From a virus, in the IMG/VR virus record IMGVR_UViG_3300021963_000333, positions 1-37,094 of that record: DNA of 37,094 bases. One strand, written 5' to 3'. The notes under the pieces are model-generated. The model was not told the DNA's origin. It saw only the letters and a program-made list of their open reading frames with translations, and did not search any database. The position numbers and the translations under genes were made by a program. Each line of letters starts with the position of its first letter. Position 1 is the first letter of the stretch. Shown here piece after piece: positions 31,779 to 37,094 of the stretch.

Positions 31779-32684
31779 TTACTGCTTAACCACTTGAGCA
31801 CTTATGCTTCTTAATCGTAGCTCATCTTCAGTCACATAGATATCTGTTGATACACCAAACGTTTGGAAATATACCTCAACGATATAACGATAATAGCCAG
31901 GGGGAGGCGTATCAATTACGCTTGTGAAAACTGTTTCTATTAATGGCAATGAGCCTGTGCTCAAGCCTGTATACTCATATACCTTTTCGGTAACTGTATA
32001 GGGTTCATCAAAGATATAATCTGGATTAGTTGGATTATCGTTTGTAAAAGCTTTATATCTTGTGATATCAACATAAACAGTCATATCTGGTGTGCCAACT
32101 AATACATCATAACTGATCAATTGATCCAATTGAGCACTAATGAAAACTCTATCAGTTCCACCTGTTACAGTTACACGAACATCACAGTCAGTGGATATCA
32201 ATGTATCCATACTTGAATATTCAATAGATCCACCACTACTGTATGTACCTAATGGTGTGGTAATGGCTGCAACAGTTCTAACAATCACATAACTGTCTGT
32301 ACATTCTACTACACCAATCTGTGCAATACTATAACCAGCGTTACGCAAGTCTGCACTGTTATATGTTGAAGGTGTGATGCCAGTTATGGTCAGACCATTA
32401 CCCAAACTAAATGGAGCACTAGCTAATGGTGCTCCACTAAAGTAATACTTAATGGTTCTATCATCAAGTTGTTCTGCGTAACTAACACTTATTGGAGCTA
32501 CATAAAGTTCTGCTGGAGTAGTTTGACTGAATGGTATGCGAAAGTTACCAGTTAAGTAACCTGGCGTATATGTACTAAAACCTGCAAAGTTTTGTCCTAA
32601 GCCCGAAGGACCACTCAACAGATAATTGACTGCATCTACAATGCCTTCACTATCACCAACATCTACTGGGTATTTTGCTGGCAT
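31779..32684 (-). CDS. Structural protein next to the nozzle (301 aa)
   Basis: A beta-rich virion protein with no recognised family. Segments include IVDAVNYLLSGPSGLGQNFA near residue 14, TIKYYFSGAPLASAPF, CDVRVTVTGGTDRVFISAQL near 170 and a C-terminal YRYIVEVYFQTFG. It overlaps the nozzle-like gene by one base (TAATG), suggesting equal dosage and joint assembly at the tail. Its N-terminal LLSGPSGLGQNF pattern is one seen in structural proteins of some aquatic phages, a weak recollection. It might be a tail spike or nozzle plug. Confidence 0.6.
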   Translation of the reverse strand: MPAKYPVDVGDSEGIVDAVNYLLSGPSGLGQNFAGFSTYTPGYLTGNFRIPFSQTTPAELYVAPISVSYAEQLDDRTIKYYFSGAPLASAPFSLGNGLTITGITPSTYNSADLRNAGYSIAQIGVVECTDSYVIVRTVAAITTPLGTYSSGGSIEYSSMDTLISTDCDVRVTVTGGTDRVFISAQLDQLISYDVLVGTPDMTVYVDITRYKAFTNDNPTNPDYIFDEPYTVTEKVYEYTGLSTGSLPLIETVFTSVIDTPPPGYYRYIVEVYFQTFGVSTDIYVTEDELRLRSISAQVVKQ

Positions 32685-34873
32685 TATCTATCGTCCTCTA
32701 CTTGTGTGACTTGCCAAGTTGTTGCACTGCACATCCAAATGTCACTATTGCTACTGTTGCTAAGTTCTATTGTATTGACACGGAATGCGTTTTGATTAAT
32801 CTGTGCCCAAGGGTTTTTGTTTGATGTTCCATCAGCATCAACTGGAATGGTTACTGGTGTAATAGCTGTTGGGCTTGAACCCACACTGTTTGCACCCTCA
32901 ATCGTTACTGTAATATTACCTGTACCTGGAGTGATTGGTATCTCGTTGTTTTGATTATGTATGGCACCAAGATTAACTACTTCAGGTAATATACGATGCA
33001 CCATAAGTTTACCACTATAATCTTTAAGTAGCTTGATGTTATCTCTACGGAACACACTATCAATGTTTGCATCGTTAATAAAACTGTAACCTTGATCTTT
33101 TTGTACAAGCTTTTGGTCAGCTACGCCACGTGCATAAACAACTGTGCGGGAACTTAATAATGGTGTATAATAACTGTTGTCAAATGCCGCTACGCCTGTA
33201 TTGATTGGATCAAAACCAAACGTTGCAATACCACCATTACTATCAAGGGATAATATAGTTATGCCAACGTTATTGGTTGGAGCAACACCTCCGAGGTCTA
33301 GGCCTGAAACGATAGCAGTGTTGCCTCCGCTTAAGCTATAGCCTGACCCTGGATTAGCCAATGTAATACTGATAGTAGTATAACTAGCATCCCAAGTAAT
33401 ATTAAACAATGCTCCACTACCACTAGCTATGCCTGTGATTGGTGCAGTATAAACATATGGTGGATTATATATTGGGCTTTCACAACTGAACGTAGCACTA
33501 GATACATCACGTGGGCTGTTCCAGCAATCTAAGTCATAACGATAGCTTAACATTTTGTTTGGTACGCCATCAATGCTTTCACTGTCTGGATAATATATCT
33601 CAACTTGCGATCTTTGGCTATTCACTTCCATAAACACACGATCATAGTATTGTGGGTCAAGTTGGTCAAACAACCAGTTCTTTACACGTTGATTGCCTAG
33701 ACCAGTAAAGTCTTGTCCATCAAATACCCATACATCTCGTGCGTCAATACCATAAACTAGTTTGTCTGTGTTAGCCCAGCAGTTGGCGCTTAGTATGCCA
33801 CGACCTTGATTGAACTGTCTTACGCCCAATATAGGAGCACTTGTTGTACTATAGTTGATAGGACTAAACACCACAGTATCCCAATAGCTACAAAGAAAGA
33901 ACTGTCCATTGCAAGGAAAGCTGTCTAATGCAGGACCACGCAATGGGACTTCAAGTTGGTTAGCTACGTTAGTAACTGTTGGTTGCCAAGTACTTGGAGC
34001 TTGGTTCAATCCAAAAGCTTGACTCCATTGTACAGTAACTGGATAATTAACAGTTGTATCATCCAATAGTGTTGCAGTCAAATCACCAGCAACTAAAATA
34101 CTTCCAACGTTTGGCGTACTATAGATACGCATAAAGTTAGCGACTACGCTTTTCCAATTGGGGTTATAGTTCCAAGTATATGCTGGACTAACGACACCTA
34201 ATGGTCCTCCAGGATATCCACCACCAGGAACTGCGGTATAATCAATATAACTTGTAGTACTATTGACTACTGTAAATTCACCATTAAAAAAGTTATTAAC
34301 ATCACTGATAACAATGCGCTGACCGGCAACATATGGTGGTGTTGCATATGGTGTAACCAATGTAATACGTTGTGTTGTTGGACCAATGTAACTGATATAA
34401 TCTATGTCTGCTGGAATGATTAAGTTACTATATTGAACTAATATTGCGCCAGCTGTGTCTGGTAAAAACATAGGTGCGCCAATGCCATCATTAAAGAATG
34501 GTATTGTTCCATTCCAAGCTTCAGTGATATTTGTTGCTTGAGTGTAACCACTGATAGGGACACCACCTGGTGTAATGTCATACCAATCTGTTACACCATT
34601 GCTTGTATACCAATAACCTTCAGTTGTTGCAACAATGAACCAAAACTCTCCTTGCAATCTAAAACCACCAGTAACAAACGTTGGGGTGCCTGGGATGGTA
34701 TTAAGTATTTCCTGATCGCCTGCCATACTACGAATGCCACGAACATCAGTCTCAACGTTCTGACCAACATTATATTCATTAGGACCTAACGCAGTGGAAG
34801 GAACGTCTGGCGTAAACGTCATCTTACTAAATGGAATGCGTACTTCGTCTAGTGGGTTTTTTATTTGAGCCAT
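32684..34873 (-). CDS. Tail nozzle-like protein (729 aa)
   Basis: The large beta-rich protein resembles podovirus tail nozzle or tubular B proteins (T7 gp12 class). It has repeated propeller-like strand patterns, including FRLQGEFWFIVATTEGYWYT near 69-88 and KLVYGIDARDVWVFDGQDF. Later come KMLSYRYDLDCWNSPRD and a C-terminal NTIELSNSSNSDIWMC. An N-terminal SKMTFTPDVPSTALGPNEYN segment leads into the first blade. It is the first gene of the virion block after the replication terminator, behind an AATAGGTAAT region. It would form the distal channel of the tail. Confidence 0.7.
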   Translation of the reverse strand: MAQIKNPLDEVRIPFSKMTFTPDVPSTALGPNEYNVGQNVETDVRGIRSMAGDQEILNTIPGTPTFVTGGFRLQGEFWFIVATTEGYWYTSNGVTDWYDITPGGVPISGYTQATNITEAWNGTIPFFNDGIGAPMFLPDTAGAILVQYSNLIIPADIDYISYIGPTTQRITLVTPYATPPYVAGQRIVISDVNNFFNGEFTVVNSTTSYIDYTAVPGGGYPGGPLGVVSPAYTWNYNPNWKSVVANFMRIYSTPNVGSILVAGDLTATLLDDTTVNYPVTVQWSQAFGLNQAPSTWQPTVTNVANQLEVPLRGPALDSFPCNGQFFLCSYWDTVVFSPINYSTTSAPILGVRQFNQGRGILSANCWANTDKLVYGIDARDVWVFDGQDFTGLGNQRVKNWLFDQLDPQYYDRVFMEVNSQRSQVEIYYPDSESIDGVPNKMLSYRYDLDCWNSPRDVSSATFSCESPIYNPPYVYTAPITGIASGSGALFNITWDASYTTISITLANPGSGYSLSGGNTAIVSGLDLGGVAPTNNVGITILSLDSNGGIATFGFDPINTGVAAFDNSYYTPLLSSRTVVYARGVADQKLVQKDQGYSFINDANIDSVFRRDNIKLLKDYSGKLMVHRILPEVVNLGAIHNQNNEIPITPGTGNITVTIEGANSVGSSPTAITPVTIPVDADGTSNKNPWAQINQNAFRVNTIELSNSSNSDIWMCSATTWQVTQVEDDR

Positions 34874-34891
34874 ATTTATATTACCTATTGT

Positions 34892-34903
34892 GTATTTAGT
34901 GTA
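34892..34903 (-). promoter_or_regulatory. TACACTAAATAC element before the nozzle gene
   Basis: On the minus strand TACACTAAATAC is in the 72-bp gap between the terminator at 34939-34967 and the 729-aa gene. The same core precedes the HNH gene and the internal virion gene. Because a terminator lies just upstream, the virion block needs its own start, and this is the best candidate. A clear -35 is not visible. Confidence 0.45.
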
Positions 34904-34938
34904 GGCACAAAGTGGTGTTTATGGTAAGAAAAATGTTG

Positions 34939-34967
34939 AAAAAAATCATAGTGATGGTCCATCACTA
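34939..34967 (-). terminator. Intrinsic terminator closing the replication unit
   Basis: Minus-strand RNA forms UAGUGAU-GGACC-AUCACUA (7 bp) with a tail UGAUUUUUUU. The hairpin includes the last codons and stop of the small zinc-finger gene, so termination and translation end overlap. It separates the helicase/HNH unit from the nozzle gene. Confidence 0.75.
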
Positions 34968-35239
34968 ATGTTTTTATATGGCTGCCAAACGTTTCCTGTA
35001 GTTGTGATTACAGTAACGTTTGGAGGTGAACGCTTTAGTTCTTTATTTAGTTCGCGGCAGTTGTTATTGTGTTTTAATGCGGCGTTCATATGCTTTAATC
35101 CACTATCACAAGCTGTGCAACGATAACCAACAAACTTCCATTCTTTTGTTAAGAACATATATTGATATCTCAAATGTATATTTGGTCTATCTTTAACAAC
35201 ATTATATCTTTCGTGTAGTTCTATTGGTTTTTCTTTCAT
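34946..35239 (-). CDS. Small zinc-finger protein next to HNH gene
   Basis: A 97-aa basic protein starting MKEKPIELHERYNVVKDRPN. It contains C41-x2-C44-x12-H57-x3-C61 (CTACDSGLKHMNAALKHNNN then C), the same spacing as the C-terminal finger of the neighbouring HNH protein. The start at 35239 is chosen because it follows the HNH stop by 2 nt; a longer ATG at 35290 would overlap the HNH gene by 47 nt. The C-terminal 30 residues are Pro/Thr-rich. It may be a detached DNA-binding finger or remnant of a second homing endonuclease. It ends in the terminator. Confidence 0.6.
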   Translation of the reverse strand: MKEKPIELHERYNVVKDRPNIHLRYQYMFLTKEWKFVGYRCTACDSGLKHMNAALKHNNNCRELNKELKRSPPNVTVITTTGNVWQPYKNISDGPSL

Positions 35240-35243
35240 TTTA

Positions 35244-35693
35244 TTATGTAATAGGTTTATGTTTGCAGTTCTTGTTATGCCAGCGTCCAATCGTATTTAC
35301 TGCACTTTCAACACCACAGTAAATACATTTACTTGTGGGCTTTGGTATACCTTTTAATACACTTTGTCCCCAAAACTTATGACGACCTTTATTCTGCATA
35401 TCGTGCGTATTATCTTTTCTGCTACCTAACCATAAGTGATCGGGATTTACGCAAGTGGGATTATCACAAGTATGCAATACACACATATCTTGTGGTATCG
35501 TTGTGTTGTTGTATAGTTCATAACTTACACGATGTGGGGTACGCATTTTCTTACCCACTCTCATTAATCCATATCCCAGATTGTTTTTACTTAGTTGCCA
35601 TATCCAGCAACCATTACTATCAATCTCTATGTTGTTTTCTAATCTTTGAGCAACTGTTGTTGCTGGTCCTGGTCGTCTTCCTGTTTTTGCCAT
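35244..35693 (-). CDS. HNH homing-type endonuclease with C-terminal zinc finger
   Basis: A 149-aa nuclease. The core matches HNH homing endonucleases: NGCWIWQLSKNNLGYG at 27-42, RTPHRVSYEL with H54, then CVLHTCDNPTCVNPDHLWLG (71-90) and KDNTHDMQNKGRH near 93-105. A C-terminal C123-x2-C126-x12-H139-x3-C143 finger (RWHNKNCKH) resembles the DNA-contacting finger found in several phage homing endonucleases. It is free-standing between genes, not inside an intron; the helicase upstream has an intact frame to its stop. It begins behind AAAGGAAAA and a TACACTAAATAG element. Confidence 0.85.
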   Translation of the reverse strand: MAKTGRRPGPATTVAQRLENNIEIDSNGCWIWQLSKNNLGYGLMRVGKKMRTPHRVSYELYNNTTIPQDMCVLHTCDNPTCVNPDHLWLGSRKDNTHDMQNKGRHKFWGQSVLKGIPKPTSKCIYCGVESAVNTIGRWHNKNCKHKPIT

Positions 35694-35713
35694 AATGTTT
35701 TCCTTTGTTATAT

Positions 35714-35725
35714 CTATTTAGTGTA
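35714..35725 (-). promoter_or_regulatory. TACACTAAATAG element before the HNH gene
   Basis: On the minus strand TACACTAAATAG lies about 20 nt upstream of the HNH start codon. Homing genes commonly carry their own late promoter so that they are expressed independently of the host gene's unit. No clear -35 hexamer is seen 17 bp upstream. Confidence 0.4.
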
Positions 35726-35748
35726 TGATAAAGACTGATTTATTTTTT

Positions 35749-35854
35749 AGCACAGTGACGGGTTTGTAGGTTAAAAAACTTTTGACAGGGGAAATATTTT
35801 TTTTATTTCTCAATCCTAGATTTTCAAAAACACCCGTCACCCCGTCACTGTGCT
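35749..35854 (-). repeat. 14-bp perfect inverted repeat with tandem CCCGTCAC, 78-bp spacer
   Basis: AGCACAGTGACGGG (35749-35762) is perfectly inverted at 35841-35854. Next to the second arm, CCCGTCAC occurs twice in tandem (35833-35840 and 35841-35848). The spacer is AT-rich. It starts 8 nt after the helicase stop. A stem this long could act as a folded 3' end, a replication or processing site, or a protein-binding array. There is no U tract for an intrinsic terminator. Confidence 0.6.
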
Positions 35855-35862
35855 CCATTTTA

Positions 35863-37094
35863 TTACTTTTTAAGCAACTTTTTAAGCTTATCTTTAATAA
35901 TATCACTAGTTTCGCTGTCTTTATATCTAAGTTTACGTTGTTTTGGTCCTAAACTATTAGATCCCATTTGCACTTCAACAATATAGTTGTCTATGTTTAT
36001 CTCATAATCTCTAAAACTATTTCGTATTGTGTTATCGTATATTGCCGCTCTTGTACCATTAGCAAGATATGCTTGATCGTGTTTTGTATAGCCCTTTTGT
36101 GTTAACAATTCACTGATACTTTGACTGAATCCAGCCATCTTTTTAATAGCATCGCTACGATCTTGTTGTATAACTTTATAGATTTCATAAAGTTCCATAG
36201 TAGTAATAGTATTAACATTCTGTTCAATGATATAATCAACAACTTTTTGCACTGCTGGTAGTCTATCTCTTACAATATCATCCCAATCTTTACCACGCAA
36301 TGGTGCAAGACTATAGTTACCACTTTCACTTTTATACGTATAATCTAAGTAGTTTAATAGTTTTTGATTAGCTTCTCTACTGGCCCATTCATTTTGTAGT
36401 ACGTTACGCAATAATGTATCACCTACAGTAAAGTTGTTCATATTATCAACATCTAGTGTATCATCACTGTCTTTTAGTAGTTGTCTAGAATAACCCTCAC
36501 CATTCTGTTGATCTAGCATTTTAACTACGTTTTCAGCAAATGTGCTTAATCTGTTAGTTTTCATAGGACTTACACGCATCATTTGTGGCCCGTTTTCAAC
36601 AGGTAATGGATAAACCTCTTCATTAGTACCAATAGCATAACGTACTGTATTGTCAATCACAAACTCAGCACCATACTTTTGTTTAACAAAGCTATCAGTA
36701 GAACCTGTCATATTTTTTAGTATATCCCAGCTACCCTTTTCTGGAACTTCATCAATAAACATAACTACTTTACCAAGTTTATAACCGTCAAAGTTACCGT
36801 GAATGATATCCCAAGTACCACTAAAGCAAGCGTCTTTACCTAAGCATTGTTTTAATACAACATCAAATAATGCATTACGACCCACTTTACCTGGTCCATA
36901 AATGACTGGAAAGCTGACCATATTGTTACCAATATCAGCGTGTATTGTACCATATATCCATTTCTCTAACCATTGTAGATTTTCGGGCTTTTGCCCAACC
37001 CAACCTCCATCAATATATTCAATCACATTACCTGATACAGCATAGAACAATGCTTTGTGTATCAATGGGCATTCTGGTATCTCATCTGGACCAT
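35863..37094 (-). CDS. SF3-type helicase, C-terminal part (5' end outside window)
   Basis: An open frame from the right window edge (first complete codons read GPDEIPECPLIHK) to a stop at 35863, about 410 residues. Features of phage D5/DUF5906-type helicases are a P-loop-like FPVIYGPGKVGRNALFD, Walker B VVMFIDEVPEKG and sensor/motif C segment AIGTNEEVYPLPVENGPQ followed by MMRVSPM. The P-loop is unusual: aligned to GxxGxGK[S/T] it reads GPGKVGRN, with Arg for the invariant Lys and Asn for Ser/Thr. The C-terminal 150 residues are helical and basic. It is the likely partner of the primase at 503-1438. An internal TTG at 37065 is not a real start. Confidence 0.8.
   Translation of the reverse strand, partial: GPDEIPECPLIHKALFYAVSGNVIEYIDGGWVGQKPENLQWLEKWIYGTIHADIGNNMVSFPVIYGPGKVGRNALFDVVLKQCLGKDACFSGTWDIIHGNFDGYKLGKVVMFIDEVPEKGSWDILKNMTGSTDSFVKQKYGAEFVIDNTVRYAIGTNEEVYPLPVENGPQMMRVSPMKTNRLSTFAENVVKMLDQQNGEGYSRQLLKDSDDTLDVDNMNNFTVGDTLLRNVLQNEWASREANQKLLNYLDYTYKSESGNYSLAPLRGKDWDDIVRDRLPAVQKVVDYIIEQNVNTITTMELYEIYKVIQQDRSDAIKKMAGFSQSISELLTQKGYTKHDQAYLANGTRAAIYDNTIRNSFRDYEINIDNYIVEVQMGSNSLGPKQRKLRYKDSETSDIIKDKLKKLLKK

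Noticed and set aside
35244-35693. Group I intron hosting the HNH gene
   Set aside because: Flanking genes are complete up to their stops and starts, and no group I core elements are seen.
35718-35906. A 62-codon minus-strand frame across the inverted repeat after the helicase
   Set aside because: It overlaps the helicase end by 44 bp, has no ribosome site and reads through the repeat arms; it looks like noise.

Overview
The window looks like most or all of the genome of a short-tailed (podovirus-like) dsDNA phage. It is AT-rich and tightly packed, and nearly every gene lies on the minus strand with 1-8 nt overlaps of the ATGA or TAATG type. I recognise a large terminase subunit, a large P22-like portal, a scaffold, an HK97-fold capsid protein resembling the SU10 type, a tail nozzle-like protein, a virion transglycosylase, large fibre proteins and an AEP primase plus SF3-type helicase. 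I see no integrase, repressor, phage RNA polymerase, DNA polymerase or tRNA gene. A lytic lifestyle with reliance on host polymerases is therefore an inference. The host cannot be named from the sequence; the long Asn/Gly-rich fibre proteins would fit an aquatic phage.

Layout in the direction of transcription (high to low coordinate). 37094-34946: SF3-like helicase (cut by the window end), a 14-bp inverted repeat, an HNH endonuclease, a small zinc-finger ORF and an intrinsic terminator. 34873-22991: virion block with nozzle-like protein, structural protein, a 1255-aa coiled-coil plus Asn-repeat protein, an internal protein, a 716-aa transglycosylase protein, another large virion protein and a Dps-like ferritin. 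22914-22423: a single plus-strand GNAT-like gene. 22365-10665: GRK-rich DNA-binding protein, small RGPTxGN-motif proteins, packaging genes, an MT-A70 methyltransferase, a glycosyltransferase-like gene, portal, scaffold and major capsid protein, then a terminator. 10587-3730: connector-like proteins, a 1314-aa fibre, a LamG protein and a small membrane protein. 3715-3562: a folded noncoding segment ending in a terminator. 3528-1: promoter with CTGT/ACAG palindromes, five small unknown genes, a second compact folded RNA with a pseudoknot, a 90-aa gene, the primase, and a gene running off the left edge. That last gene is probably the N-terminal part of the helicase seen at the right edge, which would fit a circular or circularly permuted map.

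The parts work together as a standard lytic programme: small early genes and replication proteins behind one promoter, then a long virion block punctuated by intrinsic terminators and by a recurring ACTAAATA[C/G] element at gene boundaries. The most unusual elements are the two minus-strand structured RNAs (1771-1903 and 3562-3715), the 1255-aa Asn-ladder protein with 30-bp tandem repeats, a Dps-like protein that keeps all its ferroxidase residues, a helicase whose P-loop has Arg in place of the invariant Lys, and two adjacent genes with identically spaced C-x2-C-x12-H-x3-C fingers.
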